Under the pieces are notes generated by a model. The model worked only from the letters and a program-made list of their open reading frames with translations. It did not search any database and was not told the origin of the DNA. A stretch of 64,000 bases of DNA. It comes from Robbsia sp. KACC 23696. Its GTDB lineage: Bacteria > Pseudomonadota > Gammaproteobacteria > Burkholderiales > Burkholderiaceae. This document shows positions 17,478-26,595 of the stretch, in pieces. Made by a program: the position numbers and the translations under genes. Numbering within the stretch: position 1 is the first letter of the stretch; the number at the start of each line of letters is the position of its first letter. Location of the stretch: NCBI RefSeq assembly GCF_039852015.1, contig NZ_CP156626.1, forward strand, positions 960,249-1,024,248, given 5' to 3'.

Positions 17478-18853
17478 AACGATTACGACGGCGAATGCGC
17501 CTACGCGACGTGGGCTGGCGGATCGGCTTGACGCTGTTGGGCGCGGCGATATCGGTCTCGGTACTGTGGTGGACGCAGACCCCGGACCCCACGCGTTTAT
17601 TGCAACGCTTATGGCCGGGTGGGAGCGCGGGCAGCGCGTCGGCACCGCGTGATGCGGTCGGCGGCTCGTCGCCATTGAGCAAGACGGTCGCGGCGGCTTT
17701 CCCGGCAATCGTGATCGTGCGGCCGGAGGGAGCCGACGCCGCCGCGACGGCGCAGCGCTTCGTCGACGCATTGACCGATGCCGGTCTTTATCCGCAATTC
17801 GACACGGTGTTGATCGGTCCGGATCCGGGAACCGCACCCTGTCGTGTGGCATCGGCGCCTTTATTGCAGGCATCGAATGGCCGGTCAGCGCGTCGCACGC
17901 AGCGACGGATGCTTTATGTGATCGGCCCCTGCGCATTGCAGCATGCAATCGCCGCGGCGCAGTATGCGCAGCGTATCGCAGCCTTGCGGGTCGGCGTCGT
18001 GGAAGAAGACCGCGGGACGCCCGGCAGCGTGCCGTTGATTTTCACTGACATCGATGAAATGGATGCGCGTCTGCTGGTCCCGTCGGCGCAGCGCGTGGGC
18101 TATACAGTGCGCGGCGTGATCGCCGCCCCTGCGCTGGCGACGCAGTTGCGATGGGCGCACCGCTATCTGCCGCAGGCGTCGCCCGTGCGTATCGGCTATT
18201 GGCGCGACGTCGCCGCGAGCACCGACGGGACACCCGCGCCGTCTCCCGCGCCGAAATCGAAAATGGCAGCCGTGCCCGACTCGCCCACGCGGATCGCCAT
18301 GCAACGGCCTACGCCGGAGCAGAGGTTGCGCGCCTTGCGCGATGCCGCGCAAGGGCTGGCATCGAACGACGAACGGCTCGGTGCCGTGCCGCAAGAGATG
18401 GACGAAAGGGCGGTCGGCGATCGCGTCGACGAGGAGGGGGGCGCGATCGAGATCGTGGCGGCGACGGGGCCGCCTGCCGAGGCGATCGCGCGCTGGCGTC
18501 ACGCCGGAGTCCGCTTATTGTATGCGGATGCCCATACGCCGCCCGACGTACTGCAGGCGGCGGTTAATGCGGATATCGGCACGTTTTGCGATGCCGATAC
18601 CGCGTCGATGATCGCTGTGCCGGAAAGCTGTCTGTTGCGTGTGACGCCGTTACGCCAGGCGGCGCCGTCGATGGCCGCTTATCTGGCATCGCAGATCTTG
18701 CTGTCACCGCGGACGGCGGTGCCAGCCGGGGGCAAAGCGCCGCTGTGGCAAGCGTTGCCGCAGGGGCCGTTACGCCTTGATGGGCGCTTGGCCAGGAGGA
18801 TGCAGCAGATGCCGCCGCTGTCCTTGCTGGATGACGTGCGGATCAGTCGGTGA
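17474..18853 (+). CDS. Membrane-anchored periplasmic-binding-protein-like protein
   Basis: The 459-residue product has an Arg-rich start and one hydrophobic helix (about residues 15-33) with no lipobox, then a two-lobed domain. Segments such as AFPAIVIVRPEGADAA, PLIFTDIDEMDARLLVPSAQ and LRWAHRYLPQASPVRIGYW recall the ABC_sub_bind (TrpX-like) family. No ABC permease or ATPase is nearby. It overlaps the phosphatase gene (ATGA at 17474) and ends the operon, so it may sense a small ligand for the regulatory complex. Function is inferred. Confidence 0.65.
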   Translation: MKRLRRRMRLRDVGWRIGLTLLGAAISVSVLWWTQTPDPTRLLQRLWPGGSAGSASAPRDAVGGSSPLSKTVAAAFPAIVIVRPEGADAAATAQRFVDALTDAGLYPQFDTVLIGPDPGTAPCRVASAPLLQASNGRSARRTQRRMLYVIGPCALQHAIAAAQYAQRIAALRVGVVEEDRGTPGSVPLIFTDIDEMDARLLVPSAQRVGYTVRGVIAAPALATQLRWAHRYLPQASPVRIGYWRDVAASTDGTPAPSPAPKSKMAAVPDSPTRIAMQRPTPEQRLRALRDAAQGLASNDERLGAVPQEMDERAVGDRVDEEGGAIEIVAATGPPAEAIARWRHAGVRLLYADAHTPPDVLQAAVNADIGTFCDADTASMIAVPESCLLRVTPLRQAAPSMAAYLASQILLSPRTAVPAGGKAPLWQALPQGPLRLDGRLARRMQQMPPLSLLDDVRISR

Positions 18854-18922
18854 CGCGCGGCGCCGCGACGCATGCCGCTTGCACGTCGCGACGCCTTCGC
18901 ATCCCGCATCCCGCGTCCGGCA

Positions 18923-20677
18923 TCAACCGTCCAGCGATTCGTGCTGATTGCTGGCGCCCTTGCGCCAATAGCTCGCCGCGCGAACGTGTTGCTTGTCGAA
19001 GCCGCGTTCGTCGATGAGATGGCTGCGCAGCGCACGTGCCGCCGTCGATTCCGCGGCCACCCAGCCGTGACCGATGCCGGTGGGGAGATCCGCCGCTTGC
19101 ACGGCTTTCAGCAGCGCATCGCTCGCGCCGGCCGGTACCTCGCCACGCAGCACGGGCGTCACGTGGACGTTTGCGCGACGTTGCCATTGCGGCAAATCGG
19201 CGAGCGTGCCGACTTCGGCGAAGACGAAGGCCGTGCAATGCGCGGGCAACTCGTCGATGCGGCGGCCGATTGCCGGGAACGCCGTTTCGTCGCCCGCCAG
19301 CAGATACCAATCGAAGGTGTTCGGCACAACGAAGGAGCCGCGTGGTCCCGCGATGCCGAGCAAATCGCCCGGCTGCGCCCCTGCCGCCCATCCGGCCCCG
19401 CGTCCGTCGTCCATGTGCGGGGCTGCGCCCGACGCCGTTGCGCCGTGTCCCTCGTCGTGCAGCACGAACTCGATGTCGAGCTCATTGGCGATCGGATCGT
19501 AGCGGCGCGGCGTGTAATCGCGCGCGATAGGGCGCTTTGCCGGATCATCGTGGCGTTTTTTCAGGTCGCTCACGTCCGGCATGATTGGCGAGGTGTCTCC
19601 GGCGCGTGGGAAGAACACCTTCACATGATCGTCGAACGACGCGCTGACGAAGCCGGCGAGCGCGTCTCCGGTCAAGGTGATACGAACCAGGTGCGACGCC
19701 ACTTGCGTAACGCGCTTCACTTGCAGCAGGCGGGCCGTGAGCGTGTGCCGGACGCGCTGCGCGGCGAAGCGGTCGGCGTCCACGTGTGCGGTGCCGATGT
19801 CGGCCACGGTCGGAGCCGCCGCGATGTCGGCCGTCGCCCTGGCGAGATCAGGCGAAACCGGGGGCGGCATGCCGGCGTTCGCCGCGGAAGCGGACGTCGA
19901 TGCGGCAGCCGACGCGCGCGCCGTCGGATCCACCACGGTCATCGCGGCGAGTTCGATGGCCGCGGCCACCCGATCCGCTTCACCGTCGTCCCAACGGGCG
20001 CCCGGTGCGAGTAGCGCCTGTTTCAGCGTCTCCATCGCCTGCCGTACTCGTGCCGGCAGGGACTCACGTGCGCGCAGCCGTGCCACCATATCGAGGCGCG
20101 CGAAGGCGCCACGGATCAGGCTGTCGTTCGCCTGAGCATGGGCGCGACCTGTATCGGTCGCCGAGAAGCGCCGCTTGCCGGATTCGTCCGCGCCCAGTCC
20201 GGCGATCCAACGCTGTTCTTCGAGCAAGGTCAGCGTTGGATAGACGACACCGGCACTCGGCGCATAGCCGCCGCGTGTGCGTTCCTCGATGGTGCGGATG
20301 ATCTCGTAGCCGTGACGCGGTGCTTCCACCAGCAACGACAGCATCACCAAGGGCAGCTCGCCGCGTCCCAGCACGCGACCGCCTTCGCCTTGCCGACCGT
20401 GCCGGCCGCCGCGGCCCTCGCCGTCGCGTTCGCGGCGCCAGTCTTCGCCCTCGGGACGGCCATGATGGCCATGGCGGCCACGATGGCCGTGACCTTCGCC
20501 GCGCGGACCGCCGTCGGCGGCGTCGAGGCCGGGAGCGTCGCCCCGATGCCGGCCGCGTTCGCGGCCGCGGCCGTTGTCTTCACCACGCGGCGCGTCAGTG
20601 TTATCGCCACCCGGGACGTCTTCCCGGGAACGTGCCGGTCCATGGGACCGGAAACCAGAACGGAAGGAGAATTTCAT
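18923..20677 (-). CDS. PadR repressor fused to siderophore-interacting (SIP) ferric reductase
   Basis: The 584-residue chain has an N-terminal His/Gly/Arg-rich stretch (residues about 25-100). A PadR winged helix (about 105-185; GRGELPLVMLSLL, HGYEIIRTIEERT, PTLTLLEEQRW) follows, then an Ala-rich linker and a C-terminal FAD/NAD(P)H SIP domain (about 325-580; YTPRRYDP, LLAGDETAFPAIGRRI, near-C-terminal SYWRKG). In E. coli YqjI is a metal-responsive PadR repressor with a His-rich N-terminus that controls YqjH, a SIP ferric reductase. Here both parts are one protein. A dyad-rich site overlaps the start, suggesting autoregulation. Confidence 0.88.
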   Translation of the reverse strand: MKFSFRSGFRSHGPARSREDVPGGDNTDAPRGEDNGRGRERGRHRGDAPGLDAADGGPRGEGHGHRGRHGHHGRPEGEDWRRERDGEGRGGRHGRQGEGGRVLGRGELPLVMLSLLVEAPRHGYEIIRTIEERTRGGYAPSAGVVYPTLTLLEEQRWIAGLGADESGKRRFSATDTGRAHAQANDSLIRGAFARLDMVARLRARESLPARVRQAMETLKQALLAPGARWDDGEADRVAAAIELAAMTVVDPTARASAAASTSASAANAGMPPPVSPDLARATADIAAAPTVADIGTAHVDADRFAAQRVRHTLTARLLQVKRVTQVASHLVRITLTGDALAGFVSASFDDHVKVFFPRAGDTSPIMPDVSDLKKRHDDPAKRPIARDYTPRRYDPIANELDIEFVLHDEGHGATASGAAPHMDDGRGAGWAAGAQPGDLLGIAGPRGSFVVPNTFDWYLLAGDETAFPAIGRRIDELPAHCTAFVFAEVGTLADLPQWQRRANVHVTPVLRGEVPAGASDALLKAVQAADLPTGIGHGWVAAESTAARALRSHLIDERGFDKQHVRAASYWRKGASNQHESLDG

Positions 20678-20723
20678 ATAGATATATCTAAAGATGATTG
20701 CGAAAAGATATATCGATATCTAT
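20676..20723. promoter_or_regulatory. AT-rich dyad, probable PadR/YqjI-type operator
   Basis: At the start of the PadR-SIP gene lie AGATATATCT (20680-20689, a perfect palindrome) and AGATATATCGATATCTAT (20706-20723), which is close to its own reverse complement. Together they form an inverted arrangement in an otherwise GC-rich region. The position over the start and leader fits repression by the encoded PadR domain. Confidence 0.65.
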
Positions 20724-20973
20724 GCGCTGTCAAATCACGCACGATTCCCGTGCAACACGAAAGGGGTTTTACCGCGTCGTGTACCCAGGCGGTGGCGCGC
20801 CGGCACGCATCGATCGGCGCGGCCTGAATTTCTCCAAAAGACCGGTTTTGAGCGCGAAACAGCGGCAAAAGACAGCGGGTGGAGCGCATTCTTGCCGCGA
20901 CGGGGTCCATGAGGATGTCGCGGCGGCGCAAACACGCTAGACTGACGCCTCGCGCACAATTCTGAGAAACAGT

Positions 20974-22179
20974 ATGTTCCAGCACGTCGATGCCTACGCG
21001 GGCGATCCCATCCTGTCGATGATTGAAACCTTCGAGCGCGATCCACGCGCGAACAAGGTCAATCTATCCGTGGGCCTGTACTACGACGCGGAGGGTCGCA
21101 TTCCGGTGCTGGACTGCGTCCGCGAGGCGCAGGTGCGCATCGACGCCAAGCCGGCGCCGCAGGTCTATCTGCCGATGGAAGGCTTGGCCGGCTATCGCAC
21201 CGGCGCGCAGCGTCTGATATTTGGTGCGGATCGCCCGGCATTGACGGAAAACCGCATCGCGACGGTGCAGACCGTCGGCGGGTCCGGCGCCCTGAAAATC
21301 GGTGCGGACTTCCTGCGCCGCTATTTCCCTAGCAGCGAGATGTGGGTCAGCGATCCGACGTGGGACAACCACGTGGCCTTGTTCGGCGCGGCAGGCTTCA
21401 AGGTCAATACCTATCCCTACTACGATGCAGCCAGTGGCGGCTTGCGCTTCGACGCGATGCTGGCCACCTTGGCGGCACTGCCCGAAAAGAGCATCGTGCT
21501 GCTGCATCCGTGCTGCCATAACCCCACGGGCGTCGATCCGACGTCCGCGCAATGGGCACAGATCACCGAAGTGCTGAAGGCGCGCAACGTCATTCCGTTC
21601 CTCGATATGGCTTATCAGGGATTCGGGGCGGGCATCGACGAAGATGCGGGCCCGGTGCGGATGATGGCCGATGCGGGGCTGCCGATCATCGTCGCGCAGT
21701 CGTTCTCGAAAAACCTGTCCTTGTACGGCGAGCGCGTCGGCAGTCTGTCCGTGGTCGCCGAGACGCCGGCGGCCGCCGATGCGGTACTCGGTCAGCTGAA
21801 GGCCACGGTCCGCGGCAACTATTCGAGCCCGCCGCGTCACGGCGGCACGCTGGTGTCGACGGTGCTGAACGATCCGGCGCTTTTCGCGCAGTGGGTGGCG
21901 GAAGTCGCGCCGATGCGGGTGCGGATTCGCACGATGCGCGAGCGGCTGCATGCCGTGGTGGCGGAACAATTGCCGGGCCGCGACCTCAGCTACTTCATCA
22001 AACAGAACGGCATGTTCAGCTACACCGGGCTGACGGGCGAGGAAGTCGACCGCCTCCGGGAAGAGTTTGCCGTGTATCTGATCCGTTCCGGGCGGATGTG
22101 CGTCGCCGGCTTGAGCGAAGCGAATGTCGCCTACGTCGGCGAAAGCTTCGCGCAGGTCCTTCGCGACCGTGATGCCTGA
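20974..22179 (+). CDS. tyrB: Aromatic amino acid aminotransferase
   Basis: The 401-residue class I aminotransferase is of the AspC/TyrB family, of normal length. The N-terminal block ([20 protein letters not shown] and [16 protein letters not shown]) and the PLP site [14 protein letters not shown], with K246 as the expected Schiff-base lysine, are present. It transfers amino groups between aromatic amino acids or aspartate and 2-oxoglutarate in the cytoplasm. It is apparently monocistronic, divergent from the PadR-SIP gene. Aspartate specificity cannot be excluded. Confidence 0.92.
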   Translation: MFQHVDAYAGDPILSMIETFERDPRANKVNLSVGLYYDAEGRIPVLDCVREAQVRIDAKPAPQVYLPMEGLAGYRTGAQRLIFGADRPALTENRIATVQTVGGSGALKIGADFLRRYFPSSEMWVSDPTWDNHVALFGAAGFKVNTYPYYDAASGGLRFDAMLATLAALPEKSIVLLHPCCHNPTGVDPTSAQWAQITEVLKARNVIPFLDMAYQGFGAGIDEDAGPVRMMADAGLPIIVAQSFSKNLSLYGERVGSLSVVAETPAAADAVLGQLKATVRGNYSSPPRHGGTLVSTVLNDPALFAQWVAEVAPMRVRIRTMRERLHAVVAEQLPGRDLSYFIKQNGMFSYTGLTGEEVDRLREEFAVYLIRSGRMCVAGLSEANVAYVGESFAQVLRDRDA

Positions 22180-22331
22180 GTTGTACGATGACTGCGCCAC
22201 CGTTCAGCGCAGGGATTTGTTGCTTTAATACCGACGCCTGGCTGGAAAATTTCGTGTAGGCGGGCGCTCTGCGGGTGTAGCGGACGGAAAGTGGTATGAC
22301 GACTTGCATGCGGGGGCGTCGAGGCGTATTC

Positions 22332-22360
22332 TAGGGATAACCCTTAGGGGAGATCCCTGA
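22332..22360 (+). promoter_or_regulatory. Tandem dyads upstream of a 51-codon gene
   Basis: Two adjacent imperfect dyads of the form TAGGG...CCCT occur: TAGGGATAACCCTTA (22332-22346) and TAGGGGAGATCCCTGA (22345-22360), 13 bp apart. They end about 18 bp before the small gene. They could be a tandem regulator site or leader hairpins; I cannot name the regulator. Confidence 0.4.
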
Positions 22361-22377
22361 ACGTCAAGGACGTCATC

Positions 22378-22533
22378 ATGACCGCCATTGCAAAATTTCT
22401 GATTCGTGAAAACGGTGTATTCGGCCGCGGCATCGCTTATGTACGTGCACAATCGCGTCTGGCTTTGCAGCAACACCTGCAAATCTGCCAAGTCGTAGCC
22501 GATGCAATGGCGCAGCAGAACGGCAAGCGCTGA
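22378..22533 (+). CDS. 51-residue small protein, uncharacterised
   Basis: The short frame starts MTAIAKFLIRENGVFGRG and ends QQNGKR. It is amphipathic helical, without cysteines or a membrane helix. Support for a real gene: it is followed 25 bp later by a strong intrinsic terminator, preceded by paired dyads, and lies in otherwise empty sequence between tyrB and an esterase gene. CAAGGA, 9 bp before the ATG, could serve as ribosome site. Function is unknown. Confidence 0.6.
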   Translation: MTAIAKFLIRENGVFGRGIAYVRAQSRLALQQHLQICQVVADAMAQQNGKR

Positions 22534-22861
22534 TACCAGCCTGCCGTTGGGACAGAGAAAGGGATGCCGCGTGTCGGCATCCCTTTTTTGCATTGGTGCG
22601 GCCGGTTTCGCGCGCGCGAGTGGCGCGACGCGCACATAAAAAAAGCGCGACCAACAGGCCGCGCCAAAGGAATGGAGACCCCAACAGCATGGGCCACCTT
22701 CTCGCCTGCTCATTGTAGGAGCTTGCGGGCGTTCACGCGTCTCAAGATTCAGAAACGACTTATTGCCTGGAGCAGAATAGTCTTGCGATGCTAAGGTGAG
22801 ATGCGGTGCCGCCTGCCGTATCGATACAATCAGCACCAGCCTATCGAGGAAGATCGTCGCA
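22534..22861. other. Gene-free stretch after the small gene
   Basis: These 328 bp contain the small gene's terminator (22558-22589) and then the leader of the esterase gene. I see no further gene or RNA. The 22700-22800 part is less GC-rich than its surroundings and could hold the esterase promoter. Confidence 0.5.
22558..22589 (+). terminator. Strong Rho-independent terminator
   Basis: AAAGGGATGCCG and CGGCATCCCTTT form a perfect 12-bp stem around a five-base loop (CGTGT), followed by further T residues. It ends the 51-codon gene. Confidence 0.9.
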
Positions 22862-23803
22862 ATGAGTTGGCAGAATGTCTTATTGAGTGGGTTTCTGAAG
22901 CGCCGTGTTCGGGCCTTGCGGCATTCGCCGCTGGATGTGGCGTCGGTACGTGCCGGTGCGGAGAAAATGGTCTGGTCGGCGCGGCCGGCAACTGGCTGGG
23001 CGATCAAGACGGCGCAGGATCTGGCCCCAGATACCGGCGCGGCGATACCAGGCGAATGGATTGGTCCCAGCTCGCCGCGATTATTGGAAACGAGCCGGCG
23101 CATCGTGCTTTATCTGCATGGCGGCGGTTATTTCTTCTGTTCGCCGCGCACGCACCGTGCGGTCACCTGCAAACTGGCCCGTCGCGCGCTCGCGCGGGTA
23201 TGCGCGCCGGATTACCGGCTGGCGCCCGAGCATCCGGCCCCGGCCGCGTTGGAAGACGCGCTGCGCGTCTGGCATGCGATCCTGGCATCGGGCGAGCGCG
23301 CCGAACAGATTGTCGTTGCCGGTGATTCCGCCGGCGGTGGCTTGGCTTTGGCGCTATTGCAGGCACTGCGAGACGCCGGCGAGCCGATGCCCGCTGCCGG
23401 CGTGCTGTTTTCGCCGTGGACGGATCTGGCGCTGACGGGCGCGACGCTTGTCAGCAATGCCGAGCGCGATGTCTTGATGGATGGGCAGGGGCTGCGGGAT
23501 GCCACGTCCCTCGTACTGGGGCCGGATGGCCTGGATGCGCGGGACCCGCGCATCTCACCGCTTTACGGCGATTTCCACGGTCTGCCACCGCTATTGATAC
23601 AGGCCAGCGACAGCGAAATGCTGCTGGACGATGCGCGCCGCGTGGCTGAACGTGCGCGCGAGGCGGGCGTCGAGGTCACCCTCTCGATGACGCCGCGGGT
23701 GCCTCACGCCTGGCAGATGTTTGCACCGGTGCTACCGGAGGGACGCCGTGCCATCGAGGAGGCCGCGCGTTTCATCAAGCGTCATACGCATAGGCATGCT
23801 TGA
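22862..23803 (+). CDS. Alpha/beta hydrolase of the hormone-sensitive-lipase family
   Basis: The 313-residue esterase has the oxyanion motif HGGG at residues 86-89 and nucleophile elbow GDSAGG with S156. The expected Asp and His lie in the C-terminal part (VPHAWQMF carries the likely His). The family hydrolyses short acyl esters in the cytoplasm; the substrate is unknown. ATG 22862 with GAGGAAG upstream is preferred to an upstream in-frame start at 22796. Its 3' end overlaps the convergent EcsC gene by 29 bp. Confidence 0.88.
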   Translation: MSWQNVLLSGFLKRRVRALRHSPLDVASVRAGAEKMVWSARPATGWAIKTAQDLAPDTGAAIPGEWIGPSSPRLLETSRRIVLYLHGGGYFFCSPRTHRAVTCKLARRALARVCAPDYRLAPEHPAPAALEDALRVWHAILASGERAEQIVVAGDSAGGGLALALLQALRDAGEPMPAAGVLFSPWTDLALTGATLVSNAERDVLMDGQGLRDATSLVLGPDGLDARDPRISPLYGDFHGLPPLLIQASDSEMLLDDARRVAERAREAGVEVTLSMTPRVPHAWQMFAPVLPEGRRAIEEAARFIKRHTHRHA

Positions 23804-24677
23804 CCGCCGCTTCACCGTATTGGCGTTCGAGTGTCCGTACGGTGAAGTGGGCGTGTGCCATGTCCTGGAAATGCGAAATGAAGATCGCATTGACCGCCGC
23901 GCCGAAAACCGCGCCGACCACCGGTACCGCCTTCGCCGCCGCCTGTTCGCTGACTTGGGCGGAAAACCGCGCCGCCACCGAGTGCAGTAACTTCGTCACC
24001 AGGGCCGAGCTGTGGCCGCCCGCGCCGCGCGCCGCCAATTCGGCGGTGGCGGCGGCCACTTGTTGTGCCATCGCGCCGCGCACCATGAAATAGCCGTAGG
24101 ACGCATCGTCGTCGTCCTTCGTCGGGCCGCCCATGGCCAACACCGTCAGACATTGCAGTTGCACTTCGGCACTGCGGATATCTTCGCCATGCTGGGCCGC
24201 GATCGCGCCGATCGAGCGGAACATCAGCGTGGTGGTGACCGGTAACTCGATCGGCAGTGAAATCATGCCGAAAGCGCCGCCAGCAGCGCCGGTGGCGGCC
24301 ACGGCCAGTTGGTGCAGGCGCCGACTGCGCTTGCCGCCGCTCTCGCTCCGAGCCGCCGCCGATGCCGGCGTGATCGGCGTCACCGTGTTCGTGTCGTCGA
24401 GCGTAAAAGTGAGTTCCTCGGCCGCCTGCGGCGAACGCAAGGTGCGAATTGCCAGACTCAGGCAGGTCTGCAGTGCGCGGCCGGTGGCGTCGTTGACAAT
24501 CCGACTGGCCGCATTCGGCAGGCGACCGAGTAATTTTTCCACCGGTGCGCCCATCGCCGAGGCTAGCTTGACGGCCAGTCCGGGATTTTCCAGTGTCTGG
24601 CGCGCCGTTCTCAGGCGCGCCAGATCGGCGGCCGAGAGCGGTTCGAAGGAGGGCGGAGTGGAAACCTTGTCGATCAT
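23775..24677 (-). CDS. EcsC family protein
   Basis: The 300-residue product matches the EcsC family. It has a central Gly/Ala-rich, moderately hydrophobic segment (VAATGAAGGAFGMISLPIELPVTTTLMFRSIGAIA split across two helices) and a second near AVPVVGAVFGAAVNAIF. The biochemical role of the family is not established. ATG 24677 is chosen; an earlier start would add 46 residues without family character. It is convergent with the esterase gene. Confidence 0.8.
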   Translation of the reverse strand: MIDKVSTPPSFEPLSAADLARLRTARQTLENPGLAVKLASAMGAPVEKLLGRLPNAASRIVNDATGRALQTCLSLAIRTLRSPQAAEELTFTLDDTNTVTPITPASAAARSESGGKRSRRLHQLAVAATGAAGGAFGMISLPIELPVTTTLMFRSIGAIAAQHGEDIRSAEVQLQCLTVLAMGGPTKDDDDASYGYFMVRGAMAQQVAAATAELAARGAGGHSSALVTKLLHSVAARFSAQVSEQAAAKAVPVVGAVFGAAVNAIFISHFQDMAHAHFTVRTLERQYGEAAVKHAYAYDA

Positions 24678-24909
24678 GGAGCGTGCGAGCCCTTGCCTGG
24701 GGATTAGCGCGATGTGCGCGCAACGTCTTTGATGATACTGCGTGTTTCGCTTATCGGCCGGTCGCGGCGCCGAGCGCTGCGTGCGATAATTTGCCGAAGC
24801 AAATTGTTCGAACAAAATTCGTCTGCGTTTGCAGCGTCACCGACGCTCCCGTACAGAGGGCCGCGCCGATCCGCTCAGGTATCGCCTCCCTCCCCCATTT
24901 CCTATCGTC

Positions 24910-26595
24910 ATGTCCAATCCGGCATCATCGGAGCCGACAGCGTCACGCGATTCCCGCGCGACGGATGCCGCTGCCGCTGCGTCTCCCGCTTCCTCGCCGT
25001 CCCCGGTTTCCGACTCGGCCCTGCCTTTCCGTGCCGCCTTCCTCGCCACGCTCGGTATCGCTTTCGTTGTGATGCTCGTCGCCTTGGATCAGAGCATCGT
25101 CGCCACTGCCTTGCCCAGCATCGTCGCCGAGTTGCATGGATTCCGGCTCTATGCGTGGATCGCTACATCGTATTTGCTGACATCGGTGGTCACGGTGCCC
25201 ATCTTCGGCCGCTTGGGGGACGACTTCGGTCGCAAGCCATTCGTGCTGGCGTCGATCGTCATCTTCACCGGTGCCTCCCTGCTGTGTGGCGTTTCGAGAT
25301 CGATGACGATGCTGATCATTGCCCGGGCGTTGCAGGGCGTCGGCGGTGGCATGTTGGTCGGGACGGCCTTCGCCTGCGTACCCGACCTGTTCCCCTCGCC
25401 GCTGGTGCGCATGCGATGGCAGGTGATCCTGAGTTCGGCCTACGGCATCGCCAATGCCGTGGGCCCGTCGCTCGGCGGGCTGCTGACCGAGACGCTCGGC
25501 TGGCGCTCGGTGTTCTTCGTTAATCTGCCGATCGGGGTGATCTCGGCATGGTTCGTCTGGCGCTATCTGCCGCGGCTCCGGCAGGGCATGCACGGCGGGA
25601 CCCACAAAGGGCGGGTCAAGATCGACTGGCTGGGTGCCGTCCTCCTGGCCGGCGCCCTGGTCGCGATCCAACTGGGCGTCGGGCGCTTGCAGAACGATGG
25701 GATCGGACTACCCGGGCTCGGACTGCTGGCCTTGGCCGCGGTTGCGGGAGTCGCATTGTGGCAATGCGAGCGCCGCGCCACGCATCCGATCCTGCCGTTG
25801 ACGATGTTCGCCGATGTGCGGCTGTCGTCGCTGTTCATGTTGTCTCTGCTGGCAGGAGGCGCATTGTTTTCGCTGCTGTTCTACGCGCCGCTGTTGTTTC
25901 AGGGTGGCTTCGGTTTGTCGCCCGGAAATGCGGGTGCGCTTGTCACGCCATTGGTTGTCTGTATTACAGTGGGCAGCATCACGAACAGCCGGATCATTAC
26001 CCGACTTCGTAAGCCTAATCGCATGTTGACGCTGGGCTTTGGTCTGTTGACCGTAGGGTGTATCGGCGTGATGCTGGCGCAACGGACGACGCCGGTATGG
26101 TGGCTCAGTACCTGCATGGCGAGCACGGGTTTGGGTCTCGGATGGATACTGCCCAATCTGACGGTGTTCGGTCAGGAGCAGGCGGGACGGGAACGGTTGG
26201 GTACCGTGACGGCGATGTTGCAATCGCTGCGCATGATTGGCGGCATGACGGGGACGGCGCTGACCGGTGCCGTGATCTCGCATGTCTACCAGGCGCGGAT
26301 CCGCACCCTGTTGGATTCGGCGCAGTTGTCATCCTGGTTCGGGGCGATGGCCAATCCGCAAATCCTGGTAGATCAGCAAGATGAGACACGGCTGGTCGCG
26401 CAACTAGTACGAGCTGGGCATAATGGCCAGGTCATTGATCTGGCGCGCAGCGCACTGGTTACCGCCGTGCACCTGGGTCTGGGTTGCGCCGTTCTGGCCG
26501 CCGCCTGGGGTTTGTGGCAGACACGACGGGTACCGTCGATTCAGTTCTCGAAAGAGAAAAAGGCGACACCGTCATCGCCCGGGGATAAAAAATAA
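24910..26595 (+). CDS. MFS drug exporter, DHA2 (EmrB/QacA) 14-TM family
   Basis: The 561-residue transporter has about 14 hydrophobic helices after a Ser/Ala-rich N-terminal tail. Motif A-like sequence is GRLGDDFGRKPF, TM1 carries the DHA2 motif LDQSIVATALPSI, and GVGGGMLVGTAFA is in TM4. The family exports drugs or toxic compounds by proton antiport; the substrate is unknown. ATG 24910 is preferred over open frame from 24829. No membrane-fusion partner is adjacent. Confidence 0.88.
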   Translation: MSNPASSEPTASRDSRATDAAAAASPASSPSPVSDSALPFRAAFLATLGIAFVVMLVALDQSIVATALPSIVAELHGFRLYAWIATSYLLTSVVTVPIFGRLGDDFGRKPFVLASIVIFTGASLLCGVSRSMTMLIIARALQGVGGGMLVGTAFACVPDLFPSPLVRMRWQVILSSAYGIANAVGPSLGGLLTETLGWRSVFFVNLPIGVISAWFVWRYLPRLRQGMHGGTHKGRVKIDWLGAVLLAGALVAIQLGVGRLQNDGIGLPGLGLLALAAVAGVALWQCERRATHPILPLTMFADVRLSSLFMLSLLAGGALFSLLFYAPLLFQGGFGLSPGNAGALVTPLVVCITVGSITNSRIITRLRKPNRMLTLGFGLLTVGCIGVMLAQRTTPVWWLSTCMASTGLGLGWILPNLTVFGQEQAGRERLGTVTAMLQSLRMIGGMTGTALTGAVISHVYQARIRTLLDSAQLSSWFGAMANPQILVDQQDETRLVAQLVRAGHNGQVIDLARSALVTAVHLGLGCAVLAAAWGLWQTRRVPSIQFSKEKKATPSSPGDKK

